Both the position numbers and the translations under genes were made by a program. A stretch of 64,000 nucleotides of DNA from UBA4408 sp002389785 (GTDB lineage Bacteria > Bacteroidota > Bacteroidia > UBA4408), in contig DAORJK010000010.1 of assembly GCA_035438985.1 (NCBI GenBank), positions 74,438 through 138,437 of the forward strand. Direction: 5' to 3'. Within the stretch, counting starts at the first letter, position 1; every line of letters begins with the position of its first letter. Under the pieces are notes generated by a model. It saw only the letters and a list, made by a program, of their open reading frames with translations, searched no databases and was not told where the DNA came from. Of the stretch, positions 54,756 to 64,000 are shown piece after piece.

Positions 54756-57287
54756 ATGGAACGTCTTACACTTTTTGTTGATGTTATTTTACCTCTAGCA
54801 CTGCCACAGCGCTATACGTATCGTATCCCATTTGAATTAAATAGCGAAATTGAAATAGGGAAAAGGGTAGTGGTACAACTGGGAAAATCGAAGTTGTACA
54901 CCGCTTTAATTCGAAAGATACATTCCACTCCTCCTGCCAATTATGAAGCAAAATACATCGATTCAATTGTTGATGCAAAACCCCTTGTAACTGAATTGCA
55001 GTTTCAACTTTGGGAATGGATGGCATCCTATTATATGTGTACTCCCGGAGAGGTTATGAATGCGGCTCTTCCTTCGGGCTTAAAGCTTTCGAGCGAAACT
55101 AAAATTTGTTTACATCCTGCCTATGATCAACAAAGTGAAGAGCAAAAAAATGAGCTCGAAAAAAAATTAAGCGATAAGGAATTTATGATTGCTGAAGCCT
55201 TGTTTTTACGACAAGTAATTACAGTGCAAGAGGCTACTCAAATTCTCGGGATAAAAACAGTTTATCCCACTATTAAATTACTCATTGAAAAAAATATTGT
55301 AGAAGTACAAGAAACAATAAAAGAAAAGTATAAAGAAAAAACCGAATTTATTGTAAGCCTTACTGAATATGCTAAGGACGAACAAAACATGCGCGCAATT
55401 TTTGATAAACTCGAAAAACGTGCATTTAAGCAATTGCAATTACTCCTGTGCTTTTTGAAACTTTCGAAAGAATATGGGGAGGCAACTGATGAAGTAAAAA
55501 AGGAGGTACTACTAAAAGAATCGGGTGCTTCAGCTAGTCTGCTCAACGAATTGATTAAGAAAAATGTGCTACAGTTGTATACACAGAAAGTGGATCGATT
55601 AGGAACATTCAGGTCACAGAACAAAACAGTTGAATTAAGCGAACACCAGCATAAAGCTTTTACAAAAATTGGTGAAAAATTTGCCGAAAAGGACGTTGTT
55701 TTACTGCAAGGTATAACTTCTAGCGGAAAGACTGAATTGTATGTAAAACTTATTGAGGAAACCTTCAAACAGCAAAAACAAATATTGTATTTATTACCGG
55801 AAATAGCCTTAACCACGCAAATAATAAGTCGAATTCGGAAATTTTTTGGTGAAGCTGTCGGTGTGTATCATAGCAAATTCAGTGAAAATGAACGAGTGGA
55901 AGTATGGAATAAAGTGCTTGATTTTGAAGTTGATACTGATTCAAATGAAAGCGTTTCGAATGCTCAAACTTATCAATTAATTATTGGCGCAAGGTCATCT
56001 CTATTTTTACCATTTAAGAACTTGGGATTGGTAATTGTTGACGAAGAACACGATACTTCGTATAAGCAGTACGATCCTGCACCACGCTACAACGCACGCG
56101 ATACGGCACTTGTGTTGGCACGCATGCATGGAGCAAAAACACTGTTAGGTACAGCAACCCCGGCAATTGAGTCGTATTTCAATGCCCTTCAAAATAAATA
56201 TGGTTACGTTCAATTAACTGAGCGTTATGGAGGAATTCAGCTTCCTGAGATTTTGGTTGCAGATGTAAAAGAAAGCAAAAAGCGAAAGGAAATGAAATCG
56301 CACTTTACCCCGCTTTTACTACAGGAAGTTAGCCTTGCCTTATCAAAAAAGGAACAGGTTATATTATTTCAAAACCGTCGTGGATTTGCGCCTATGCTCG
56401 AATGTACTACCTGTGCCTGGGTGCCTCAATGTAAGCAATGCGATGTAAGTTTAACCTACCATAAAAACAGCAATTTGTTGAAATGCCATTATTGCGGATT
56501 TAGTATTACTCCACCCGATCGGTGCGAAGCATGTGGCGATACAGCAATATTGTTGAAGGGTTTTGGTACCGAAAAAATAGAAGAAGAGTTGGCTATTTTT
56601 TTTCCGGAGGCACGTATAGCTCGTATGGATTTAGATACCACCCGAAGTAAGTATGCTTATGCAAATTTGATACAAAGCTTTGAGGAAGGAACAATTGATG
56701 TATTGGTTGGAACTCAAATGATTACCAAAGGTCTAGATTTTAATAACGTGAGTGTTGTGGGTATTTTAAATGCAGATACCATGATGCATTTCCCTGATTT
56801 CAGAGCTTTTGAACGAGCCTATCAGTTAATGGCGCAGGTGAGCGGGAGAGCGGGACGTAAAGAGAAACGCGGCAAAGTAATTATTCAAACCTATACTCCT
56901 AACCACGAAGTAATACAAACCGTAATCGATAATAAATGGGAAACATTTTATGAAAGTCAGTTAGTTGAACGTAAAAAATTTAACTATCCACCATTTGATA
57001 AATTAATTCGACTTACCTTGAAACATAAAGATGCTAACATTGTAGATAATGCTTCCTACGATTTAGCACAACAACTGCGTGATCATTTTGCAAACAGAAT
57101 CTTAGGTCCGGAGTTTCCTGCTGTTGCGAGGGTAAGAAATTACTTCTTAAAAAATATTCTTATTAAAATTGAAAAGGAAATTTCGGCAAATCAAGTGAAG
57201 CAAAAAATTCATGAATTGTGCATTCAGCTAAAACTAATTCCTGAATACAAATCACTTGTAATAAATATAGACGTTGATCCGGGTTAG
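54756..57287 (+). CDS. priA: Primosomal protein N' (PriA helicase)
   Basis: 843 residues. An N-terminal 3'-DNA-end binding domain (~1-100: DVILPLALPQRYTYRIP) comes first, then Walker A GITSSGKTE (~318) and Walker B VDEEHDTSYKQYDP (~428). A zinc-ribbon insert with four CxxC pairs (CTTCAW, CKQC, CHYCGF, CEACGD, ~550-595) follows, then helicase motifs including GTQMITKGLDF and QVSGRAGR. It reloads the replicative helicase at stalled forks. Longer than the E. coli protein (732) by extra helical segments between domains. Cytoplasmic. Confidence 0.96.
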   Translation: MERLTLFVDVILPLALPQRYTYRIPFELNSEIEIGKRVVVQLGKSKLYTALIRKIHSTPPANYEAKYIDSIVDAKPLVTELQFQLWEWMASYYMCTPGEVMNAALPSGLKLSSETKICLHPAYDQQSEEQKNELEKKLSDKEFMIAEALFLRQVITVQEATQILGIKTVYPTIKLLIEKNIVEVQETIKEKYKEKTEFIVSLTEYAKDEQNMRAIFDKLEKRAFKQLQLLLCFLKLSKEYGEATDEVKKEVLLKESGASASLLNELIKKNVLQLYTQKVDRLGTFRSQNKTVELSEHQHKAFTKIGEKFAEKDVVLLQGITSSGKTELYVKLIEETFKQQKQILYLLPEIALTTQIISRIRKFFGEAVGVYHSKFSENERVEVWNKVLDFEVDTDSNESVSNAQTYQLIIGARSSLFLPFKNLGLVIVDEEHDTSYKQYDPAPRYNARDTALVLARMHGAKTLLGTATPAIESYFNALQNKYGYVQLTERYGGIQLPEILVADVKESKKRKEMKSHFTPLLLQEVSLALSKKEQVILFQNRRGFAPMLECTTCAWVPQCKQCDVSLTYHKNSNLLKCHYCGFSITPPDRCEACGDTAILLKGFGTEKIEEELAIFFPEARIARMDLDTTRSKYAYANLIQSFEEGTIDVLVGTQMITKGLDFNNVSVVGILNADTMMHFPDFRAFERAYQLMAQVSGRAGRKEKRGKVIIQTYTPNHEVIQTVIDNKWETFYESQLVERKKFNYPPFDKLIRLTLKHKDANIVDNASYDLAQQLRDHFANRILGPEFPAVARVRNYFLKNILIKIEKEISANQVKQKIHELCIQLKLIPEYKSLVINIDVDPG

Positions 57288-57290
57288 CAA

Positions 57291-58100
57291 TTAATTATTT
57301 TCCGATAATGCTTTAATGCTCAACTTTAAAAAGTTGGGTAAAATTTCGCTGTGTGTTTTCTTGATTTTTTCTTCGTCATTTAAGCCATCAATCATGGTGT
57401 GGTATTTTGCATCACCATAAGCTTCAATGGTTTGTTTTATTTTGTCAGGGTTTTTATAATGGGCAATCATACCTTTAACATCGGCTTCGGGATGAAACTG
57501 TGTACCAATAAAGTAATCGTCAAAACGTACACACATGATGGCTCGTTCAAGCGGTACATGATGCCTTTCTTTTTCGATACACAATATTTTAGCTCCCATT
57601 TTGTGCATGCGTTCGCGATTGGGTTGAACTATTTGATAATCGCGGCTGTCAACAATGTAAAAGGGTTCCTTTAAATTATGCAAAATTGGTTCGCTTAAAC
57701 CTTCATGGGTTTTATGAACCGGCAACACTCCAAATGAAGGAGATTTTCGTTTAGTAAGTTGTGCCAGGTGAAAGTGGTGCATGACCATTTGAAACGAATG
57801 ACAAATAAAAAACACATACTTTTTTTTAGTGTCGGGTTTTAAATTGTTCGCATGCAGCGCATCAATCAACTCGAAGTATTTTTTTTCCCATTCGTGATGT
57901 ATGGGTAAAGGATTTCCGGGACCGCCTGATGAAATAAATATGTCGTAATCCATCGCCGGAACTTCATTTTTTGCACGTACATCGTATACGTTGTAACTTA
58001 ATTTAAATTCCTCTACTATTTCCTTTATGCAACGCATTCCCTGGTTAGGATGGTTATCGTATAAATCGAGTATGGCTACTTTTATTGGTGATTCAGACAT
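57291..58100 (-). CDS. Class I glutamine amidotransferase
   Basis: 269 residues from the ATG at 58100; an upstream extension adds six residues. The triad is complete: nucleophile Cys100 in FFICHSFQMV, and His203 and Glu205 in QFHPEAD; the oxyanion-loop block is SSGGPGNP (58-65). It should release ammonia from glutamine for a partner synthetase. It is neither GuaA nor CarA because the synthetase part is missing. The carboxylate-amine ligase gene lies 107 bases upstream on the same strand and is the obvious acceptor. Confidence 0.88.
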   Translation of the reverse strand: MSESPIKVAILDLYDNHPNQGMRCIKEIVEEFKLSYNVYDVRAKNEVPAMDYDIFISSGGPGNPLPIHHEWEKKYFELIDALHANNLKPDTKKKYVFFICHSFQMVMHHFHLAQLTKRKSPSFGVLPVHKTHEGLSEPILHNLKEPFYIVDSRDYQIVQPNRERMHKMGAKILCIEKERHHVPLERAIMCVRFDDYFIGTQFHPEADVKGMIAHYKNPDKIKQTIEAYGDAKYHTMIDGLNDEEKIKKTHSEILPNFLKLSIKALSENN

Positions 58101-58207
58101 AACTATTTTTAATAACAATGGGGGCGAAAATAGGATTTCCCAATGGCATATTCGCAGTTTATAGACTAATCAGAAAAATACAACAGTGAATGATTTATTC
58201 AAAATCA

Positions 58208-59308
58208 TTAAAATAGTCCGGCATTTGATTCAGATATCATGTAATCGACCACTTTTTTCAAATCGTTGGTTTTTTTATATTCTGCCAATTGTCGATCTGC
58301 ACCGGTACCTTTGGCAAGCATTTCATAGATATAATCAATTTCCTTACGACTACCCAAACCATCTACCACATCATCCACAAAAGCCAACAATTCAATTATT
58401 AAAGCGCGGGTTTCAACTTCTTGCTGTTTTCCAAAGTCAATCATCTTTCCGTTAATGCCATAACGTGCAGCTCTCCATTTATTTTCATTAATTAAAGCAC
58501 GTGAGTAGGTTCGAAAATCTAAATTGGCTTTCATTAATTTATGCAGTTTGGCAATTAGCGCTTGCATAACAGCTGCAAGTGCGATGGTTTCGTCAACTCT
58601 CAGTGGAACATCACAAACTCTGAATTCAACGGTACTAAAGAATGGATGAACTCGCATGTCCCACCAAATTTTTTTGCCATTATCGATGCAGTTAGTTTTG
58701 ACCAATAAATCAATGTAATTGTCATATTCTGCAATGCTTCTAAATAATTCGGGTATACCGGTTCTTGGAAATTTATCAAACACTTTGGTGCGAAAAGAAT
58801 GATAGCCGGTATTTCTTCCTTCCCAAAAAGGTGAATTGGTGCTTAAGGCAAAAATATGCGGCAAGAAATAACGGGCCGAGTTCATAATTTGAACCGCTTC
58901 TTCGCGGGTTTCAATACCAATGTGAACGTGCAATCCAAAAATTAAATTTGAACGAGCAGCATCTTGCAATTCATTTACAATTTCCTCGTAACGAGGATGA
59001 TTGGTAATCAATTGTTCTTGCCACATAGCAAATGGATGGGTTCCTGCAGCCGCAATGCATAAGTTTTCTTCCAAGGCTAATCCGGCAATTACTTTTCGTA
59101 AATGCGTAACTTCCTTTCTAGCTTCTGCTATGTTTGCGCAAATGTTGGTCGCTACTTCAACCACCGATTGGTGCATTTCGGCTTTAACATTATCTGCAAG
59201 TATTGTTTTTCCTCGATCTACAATATTGTGCTGACGCATACTAAGATCGCGGGTTTTAGGATCTATTATTTGAAACTCTTCTTCAATTCCAAGTGTAAAT
59301 TCAGGCAT
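58208..59308 (-). CDS. YbdK-type carboxylate-amine ligase (GCS2 family)
   Basis: 366 residues. The N-terminal TLGIEEEFQIIDP is the ATP/metal-binding Glu cluster of the GCS2 (glutamate-cysteine ligase-2) family, followed by FGLHVHIGIETREEAVQIMN and WWDMRVHPFFSTVEFRVCD, all usual for COG2170. The enzyme couples ATP hydrolysis to amide formation between a carboxylate and an amine. E. coli YbdK has weak gamma-glutamylcysteine activity, but the true role is open. Paired with the glutamine amidotransferase downstream, so amidation using glutamine-derived ammonia is likely. Cytoplasmic. Confidence 0.9.
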   Translation of the reverse strand: MPEFTLGIEEEFQIIDPKTRDLSMRQHNIVDRGKTILADNVKAEMHQSVVEVATNICANIAEARKEVTHLRKVIAGLALEENLCIAAAGTHPFAMWQEQLITNHPRYEEIVNELQDAARSNLIFGLHVHIGIETREEAVQIMNSARYFLPHIFALSTNSPFWEGRNTGYHSFRTKVFDKFPRTGIPELFRSIAEYDNYIDLLVKTNCIDNGKKIWWDMRVHPFFSTVEFRVCDVPLRVDETIALAAVMQALIAKLHKLMKANLDFRTYSRALINENKWRAARYGINGKMIDFGKQQEVETRALIIELLAFVDDVVDGLGSRKEIDYIYEMLAKGTGADRQLAEYKKTNDLKKVVDYMISESNAGLF

Positions 59309-59555
59309 GGCTGATAGTTTTTAGAGATTTGTTACACAAATTTATTCTTTATTTAATAGCAATAAAATTTATCTTATGCTGGGTCATTAAATGATGTATT
59401 GGAGCTTCAACTTTATGGTGTATGGCTTACTGCAACTAACCTGGAACTTAGGTAAATCTACTTTATAGTCCTCGTCTTTATAGATGGTTTTACCTATGGT
59501 AAGCTATTATTGTGATAAAATTTTGGATATTTGCTCTTCCAAAAATCTACACATC

Positions 59556-61211
59556 ATGCTTCGGCACCTCGCAATACACAACTATGCCCTCATCGAAAAT
59601 ATAGAAATAGACGTATCCGATGGTTTAACGATAATAACCGGTGAAACAGGTGCAGGAAAATCTATCTTGTTGGGAGCCATTTCTTTATTAATCGGTAGTA
59701 GAGCCGATACAGGAATGTTACATAATAAATCAACCAAATGCATCGTTGAAGCGCAGTTTTTTATTAAGGCCTATGCGTTAACCGGCTTTTTTGAAAAATA
59801 CAATCTGGATTATTTTGATCTGTGTACCATTCGTCGAGAAATCAATCCGGCCGGTGTTTCTAGGGCTTTTATTAACGATACTCCTGTAAATCTTACTCAA
59901 TTAAAAGAACTTGGAAATTATTTAATTGACATTCATTCACAACATCAAAATATATCCTTGAATGAATCTGAATTTCAATTGTCTTTATTGGATGTATTTG
60001 CACAGCACAAACAAAAGTTGACTGAATACAAGGAGAAATTTTTACACTATAAAAAACTCAAACAACAGCTTTTGGCATTAGAAGAACAGGATGCTCAAGC
60101 AAAAAAGGATTTAGATTATTTTCAATTTCAATTCAACGAATTGGAAGAAGCAAATTTGAAAAGTAGCGATAGTAAAGCATTGGAACTTGAATCGGAAACT
60201 TTGACCCATGCTGAATCAATAAAGAAAAATTTAAGTGCTTCTTCGTTCCTGTTAAACTATAGCGAAAACAATGCCTTGGCTGCTTTGGTAGAAGTAAAAA
60301 ATCTACTAAGTGCGAATGCCAAACATAACTTAACAATAGCTGAGATTGCACAGCGCGTTAACAGTAGTTATATTGAATTGAAAGACATAGTAAACGAACT
60401 TGAAAGTTTAGAGCAAAATATTGTTTTTAATCCAAAGCGATTGGAAGAAATTGAAAGTAAACTCAATTTAATTTATCGCTTACAGCAAAAACATCGGGTA
60501 AGTACCTTGGATGAATTGCTTGATTTGCAAGAAGAACTCTCCGGTAAAATTGCCGGTATAGGTAAGTTGGATGAACAGCTTGATGCTACAAGAAAAGAAT
60601 TGATTATACTCGAAAAACAACTTAGCGTCTTAGCTTTGGAACTTTCAAAAAAACGAAAATCTTCTTCTTTGAATATGGAGAAGCAAATACTAAGTTTATT
60701 GTCGGATGTTGGAATGCCCAATGCCTCACTCTCTATACAACTATCTGAATCTACTGAATTTACACAAAGTGGAAAAGATAAAATTCAATTTTTATTCTCA
60801 GCCAACAAAGGAGGTGAATTAAAAGAATTAAGTAAAGTTGCATCAGGAGGTGAATTATCGAGGCTATTACTCAGTTTAAAATCACTATTAGCTCAGTCGG
60901 CCTCCTTACCAACAATTGTTTTCGACGAAATAGATACAGGTGTTTCCGGCGATGTTGCAAATAAAGTTGGACAAATTATGGAACGCATGGCCAATCAAAT
61001 GCAGGTAATTAGCATCACTCACTTACCACAAATTGCCGGTAAAGGAAACGAACATTGGTTAGTGTATAAAGAAGAACTGAAGAAGAAAACACATACACAC
61101 ATTAAAAAATTGACACCGGATGAGCGCATTCATGAAATTGCTCAAATGCTAAGCAGTAAATCACCAACGAGAGCAGCAATTAGTAATGCGCGTGATTTGT
61201 TGAACAGTTAA
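59556..61211 (+). CDS. recN: DNA repair protein RecN
   Basis: 551 residues from the ATG at 59556, which starts at MLRHLAIHNYALIENIEI as in other RecN; earlier in-frame codons would add 24 odd residues. SMC-like ATPase: Walker A TGETGAGKSILLGAI, a long coiled coil (~150-380), signature KVASGGELSRLLLSLK and Walker B PTIVFDEIDTGVSG. Acts in recombinational repair of double-strand breaks. Monocistronic; the 247-base gap upstream shows nothing definite. Confidence 0.95.
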   Translation: MLRHLAIHNYALIENIEIDVSDGLTIITGETGAGKSILLGAISLLIGSRADTGMLHNKSTKCIVEAQFFIKAYALTGFFEKYNLDYFDLCTIRREINPAGVSRAFINDTPVNLTQLKELGNYLIDIHSQHQNISLNESEFQLSLLDVFAQHKQKLTEYKEKFLHYKKLKQQLLALEEQDAQAKKDLDYFQFQFNELEEANLKSSDSKALELESETLTHAESIKKNLSASSFLLNYSENNALAALVEVKNLLSANAKHNLTIAEIAQRVNSSYIELKDIVNELESLEQNIVFNPKRLEEIESKLNLIYRLQQKHRVSTLDELLDLQEELSGKIAGIGKLDEQLDATRKELIILEKQLSVLALELSKKRKSSSLNMEKQILSLLSDVGMPNASLSIQLSESTEFTQSGKDKIQFLFSANKGGELKELSKVASGGELSRLLLSLKSLLAQSASLPTIVFDEIDTGVSGDVANKVGQIMERMANQMQVISITHLPQIAGKGNEHWLVYKEELKKKTHTHIKKLTPDERIHEIAQMLSSKSPTRAAISNARDLLNS

Positions 61212-61255
61212 AAAGGTGTAGCTATTGATTTGCTTTTACATTCGGCTAAATAAAA

Positions 61256-61263
61256 TATATTTG
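61256..61263 (+). promoter_or_regulatory. -7 element of fabI
   Basis: TATATTTG, a perfect TAnnTTTG match, 23 bases before the ATG. The nearest TTG is 23 bases upstream, longer than usual. Confidence 0.45.
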
Positions 61264-61286
61264 TACTTCAACTCAACTAAAATTTT

Positions 61287-62093
61287 ATGAATTATAATTT
61301 GTTAAAAGGAAAAAGAGGAATTATTTCAGGAGCACTCGATAGCAATTCAATTGCCTGGAAAGTAGCCGAACGCGCACATGCCGAAGGTGCTGTATTTACC
61401 CTAACCAATGCACCGGTTGCTATGCGCATGGGTGAAATTAAAAAGTTGGCTGAGTCCTGCAATGCCGAAGTTATTGGGGCCGATGCAACTTCTATTACCG
61501 ATATTGAAAATCTTTTTTCCAAATCACAGGAGGTATTGGGCGGAAAAATTGATTTTGTTTTACACTCCATTGGCATGAGTCCAAACTTGCGAAAAAATTT
61601 ACCCTATACCGATTTAAACTATGATTTTTATGTAAAAAGTCTTGATGTTTCGGCCATGAGTTTACATAAAATGATGACCGTTGCAATGAAACAAGATGCA
61701 CTCAATGAATGGGCTTCGGTAGTAGCACTTTCGTACATAGCTGCACAACGAACTTACTCGTTTTATGGCGACATGGCCGATGCTAAAGCCATGCTCGAAT
61801 CGGTTGCACGTAGCTTTGGATTTCATTATGGAAAAGCTAAAAAAGTTAGAATAAATACAGTTTCACAATCTCCTACCAAAACCACTGCAGGTAGTGGGAT
61901 TAAAGGATTTGATAATTTTTATGACTTTGCCGACAAGCTATCACCTCTAGGAAATGCTAGTGCTGATGCTTGTGCAGATTATTGCATTACCCTGTTTTCA
62001 GATCTTACACGAATGGTAACGATGCAAAATTTATTTCACGATGGCGGATATTCAACCACCGGAATCAGTGAAGATGTTTTGAAGCTTTTTTAA
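61287..62093 (+). CDS. fabI: Enoyl-ACP reductase (NADH) FabI
   Basis: 268 residues, the family's usual length. The atypical SDR opening GKRGIISGALDSNSIAW, VLHSIGMSPN and the FabI active site YSFYGDMADAK (Tyr-x6-Lys) are all present. Catalyses the last reduction step of each fatty acid elongation cycle. Cytoplasmic. Same strand as recN upstream and the beta-barrel gene 19 bases downstream, which may be co-transcribed. Confidence 0.96.
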   Translation: MNYNLLKGKRGIISGALDSNSIAWKVAERAHAEGAVFTLTNAPVAMRMGEIKKLAESCNAEVIGADATSITDIENLFSKSQEVLGGKIDFVLHSIGMSPNLRKNLPYTDLNYDFYVKSLDVSAMSLHKMMTVAMKQDALNEWASVVALSYIAAQRTYSFYGDMADAKAMLESVARSFGFHYGKAKKVRINTVSQSPTKTTAGSGIKGFDNFYDFADKLSPLGNASADACADYCITLFSDLTRMVTMQNLFHDGGYSTTGISEDVLKLF

Positions 62094-62112
62094 ATCAAAT
62101 TAATCCTTCTTC

Positions 62113-62820
62113 GTGAACAAGCTTTTAAAAATCACCTTGCTTGCTTTTAGCGCATTGTTTTGCAGTTATTTGCATGCTCAGGAGCAAGAAAAAATTCCGG
62201 TTGCTTCACGTTTTAATTTAAAAGCTACGGTAGGAATTCCAACTGTGGTAAGCAATAAGGCATTGCGCAATAGTTTCAGAGGTATTTATGATGCAGGTTT
62301 AAATTTTCAAATAAAATTATTTAGCGGCTTATATACCGGAATACAAGGAAACTATACCGGACTAAAAATATCGAACGATAAAATTGCCTTGTTAAACACC
62401 GAATGCCGTATAAGTTCAGCAGGAATAAATCTAGGATACGAAAAGTTTGCAAGTCCGCGTGTAATGTGGTATGCCAACCTTGCTTATGGATATAATTGGT
62501 TGAATTATTATAAAGTGGAATGTACCGATACGGGCTTTGTTCCTAAAAAGGATTTCATTGCATCGAGCATACGTCCTATGGTGGGATTTAGTTATTATTC
62601 AGACGATAATTTTTCCTTGGGAATGTTCGTGTCATATACTTATTTGACGAATGAGTTTGATCCAACTGCAATTTGTTTGCAAAAAAACAGTACTTACAGA
62701 AAGGGCGATTCATCCGGTAATACGAGCTATATCTCAGTAGGAGTGGTGCTTAATTTAAACCTTCGAAAAGATTTGTTTAGAAGTGATTCATCCGGAGGTG
62801 ACGAACCGGACGAGAATTAA
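62113..62820 (+). CDS. Outer-membrane beta-barrel protein
   Basis: 235 residues with a signal peptide (NKLLKITLLAFSALFCSYLHAQ) and alternating strands (FNLKATVGIPTVVSNK, then LFSGLYTGIQGNYTGLKIS, FSLGMFVSYTYLTN), ending TSYISVGVVLNLNLRKD and an acidic tail. The start is GTG at 62113. Typical small Bacteroidota barrel of unknown function. Its stop and that of the convergent phosphatase are 1 base apart. Confidence 0.75.
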   Translation: MNKLLKITLLAFSALFCSYLHAQEQEKIPVASRFNLKATVGIPTVVSNKALRNSFRGIYDAGLNFQIKLFSGLYTGIQGNYTGLKISNDKIALLNTECRISSAGINLGYEKFASPRVMWYANLAYGYNWLNYYKVECTDTGFVPKKDFIASSIRPMVGFSYYSDDNFSLGMFVSYTYLTNEFDPTAICLQKNSTYRKGDSSGNTSYISVGVVLNLNLRKDLFRSDSSGGDEPDEN

Positions 62821-62821
62821 T

Positions 62822-63316
62822 TTACACTTCTAACTTGGGATAAATAAAAAAGCGTTGAGTACTTTTTTCGGCACTTATCATTCCCCATTTTTTTACATTA
62901 AACTCAATACATACTATTCCACTGGTTGGAATATGTGCAATAGGAGGTAGGCTTAAAAAATTACTTAGTAGTGTTAATCCGGGATTGTGACCCACAAAAA
63001 ATACGTGGTTATTTCGGTCATCCAACTTCCAAATAATACTAAGCAAGGTTGGTAAAGAAGCATTGTAAATGAGTGAATTTTGTTCAATTTTTGAGATTTC
63101 AAAATCCAACTTTGTAGCCAATAATTTTGCAGTACTGATTGCCCTAAGCGCCGGACTGCAAACGATTGCATCAACCCCAATTTTGTGATGTTTCAATAAA
63201 CTAGTGATGGTAGCAATATCCTGAGTGGCTCTGGGCGCAAGTGCTCTGTTAAAATCTAATTGCCCCTGCTGTTGTACCTCTGTTTTTGCGTGCCTAACTA
63301 TATAAAGCGTTTTCAT
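62822..63316 (-). CDS. SixA-like histidine phosphatase
   Basis: 164 residues of the histidine phosphatase superfamily. LYIVRHAKTE carries the catalytic RH(A/G) motif, followed by CSPALRAISTAKLLATKL and the second His in FFVGHNPGL. Size and motif fit SixA, which removes phosphate from His of phosphorelay (HPt) domains; a small-molecule phosphatase is also possible. Cytoplasmic. No two-component partner nearby. Confidence 0.85.
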   Translation of the reverse strand: MKTLYIVRHAKTEVQQQGQLDFNRALAPRATQDIATITSLLKHHKIGVDAIVCSPALRAISTAKLLATKLDFEISKIEQNSLIYNASLPTLLSIIWKLDDRNNHVFFVGHNPGLTLLSNFLSLPPIAHIPTSGIVCIEFNVKKWGMISAEKSTQRFFIYPKLEV

Positions 63317-64000
63317 AGCAGTATTTAAGAACTTTCAAAGTTATTTATTTTGAAAATAGTTTTGGATAATTTTTTTGACTAAACGCAAGAATTAAAGAAT
63401 ACCTCTCTCATTCCTTTCATCTTCAAAGTCTAAAGTGCTAGATTCATAAATTCTTTAAGGTTAGTAAATTGTAGTAACAAGTTAGCTGCAATGGTCTCGC
63501 GGAGTTTTAGACTTTTACTCTTGACATTTTTCTTGCGTTTTTTTAAGCCCAGAGCTTTTGCAGTTTTGTGAAGACCTCTTCTTAACTTTTAGTTTGAAAT
63601 TTGTGTTTTTTGAAACCAACACTTGACGGTATAGTTGACAAGTACACTTTTGCTATGCACTAAGTGAAGTGCAGAAATTGACAATCAATTTTGAATGCAG
63701 AACTCAAAGCTCACTTACCAATACTTGACGTGTTTCATGCAACGTAGAAGTTCGTTTTGCACACAGGCTCAGTTTGGGTTTGGAGACCGAGATCTTTCAA
63801 CTTATGACAAAGATATAAGAAACCAAAATGGTCAACTTTCCGAAATGCCCAAATTGAGCTTGTGCGCTGTTCGCAGCAGTTTTATTACTGCTAAGTTGCT
63901 AAAGAACCGACCACTGAATGTAAAGACAGCACACAATGCAAACAACGTTTTGCCTTTAGTTTGCCTTTAGTTTGCAAAATGAATAAAAATAGGATAAATT
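63317..64000. other. Non-coding tail of the window, no gene
   Basis: About 680 bases with no convincing gene. A 91-codon open frame at 63695-63970 lacks any family pattern, signal or ribosome site and looks like chance. Base composition seems a little less AT-rich than the other spacers. GTTAGCTGCAATGG near 63481 recalls sequences I associate with dispersed or integron-like non-coding elements of Bacteroidota, but I cannot prove it. Confidence 0.4.
63951..63975. repeat. Short tandem 11-base repeat
   Basis: TGCCTTTAGTT occurs twice in tandem (63951-63961, 63962-63972) with a partial third copy (TGC) after it. Probably slippage, near the window edge. Confidence 0.6.

Noticed and set aside
55262..55816. 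184-codon minus-strand frame inside priA
   Set aside because: Overlaps the PriA coding sequence including the helicase Walker A region; rich in Ser/Phe/Cys as expected of an antisense frame.
63695..63970. 91-codon open frame at the right end
   Set aside because: No family pattern, signal peptide or ribosome site, and a composition unlike neighbouring proteins; it lies in a gene-free stretch and probably arose by chance.

Overview
The window looks like chromosomal DNA of a free-living member of the Bacteroidota. It is AT-rich and has many TAnnTTTG-type -7 promoter elements with few Shine-Dalgarno sites. Three secreted proteins carry type IX secretion (T9SS) C-terminal sorting domains. It also holds typical Bacteroidota families (DUF4476, DUF4159, DUF2490, DUF6526, OstA-like, TPR plus SpoIIE phosphatase, Nramp-Usp fusion, a TonB receptor). 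I see no tRNA, rRNA, insertion sequence, prophage or CRISPR array. Genus and species cannot be decided from the sequence alone.

Layout. 1-2 kb: an esterase and a LamG-domain T9SS protein. 2-8.4 kb: a tight six-gene minus-strand operon (ABC ATPase, ABC-2 permease, acyl carrier protein, stand-alone condensation/acyltransferase-like protein, FAD oxidoreductase, AMP-forming ligase). It reads as a compact NRPS-like pathway with its own exporter and is the best candidate for an undescribed system. 8.6-15 kb: DUF6526, a GreA/B-like protein, DUF4159, and a giant secreted protein with seven Ig-like repeats and a deacetylase-like domain. 15-19.5 kb: a methylmalonyl-CoA mutase catalytic subunit without its B12 domain, a flavin-halogenase-like enzyme and a beta-barrel protein. 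19.5-27.2 kb: an inorganic-carbon operon (SulP transporter, beta-carbonic anhydrase, DabA, DabB, DUF2490).

27.3-36 kb: two small divergent membrane proteins with SPP-type tails, a TonB-dependent receptor, a response regulator with a degenerate receiver, a TPR/SpoIIE phosphatase, and htpG behind a sigma-54-like promoter. 36-41.7 kb: an envelope-sugar operon (dehydrogenase, lipoprotein, sugar transferase), pcm, a lipoprotein and smpB. 41.8-46 kb: a POT peptide transporter and a mntR-mntH pair with a clear palindromic operator. 46-53.5 kb: a repeat-rich T9SS protein, an esterase, an OstA/LptA-like protein, a tRNA methyltransferase, a saccharopine dehydrogenase-like protein and DUF4476. 53.6-63.3 kb: DUF423-maf-priA, an amidoligase plus glutamine amidotransferase pair, recN, fabI, a beta-barrel protein and a SixA-like phosphatase. 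The last ~680 bases hold no convincing gene.

Functional themes: a cytoplasmic carbon-supply module (energised DabAB, SulP bicarbonate uptake and carbonic anhydrase), metal homeostasis (MntR/MntH-Usp, possibly the TonB receptor), T9SS surface proteins, envelope biogenesis, and two small predicted secondary-metabolite or peptide-ligase systems (2.0-8.4 kb and 57.3-59.3 kb). Functions come from recognising motifs and families by eye; no database search was run.
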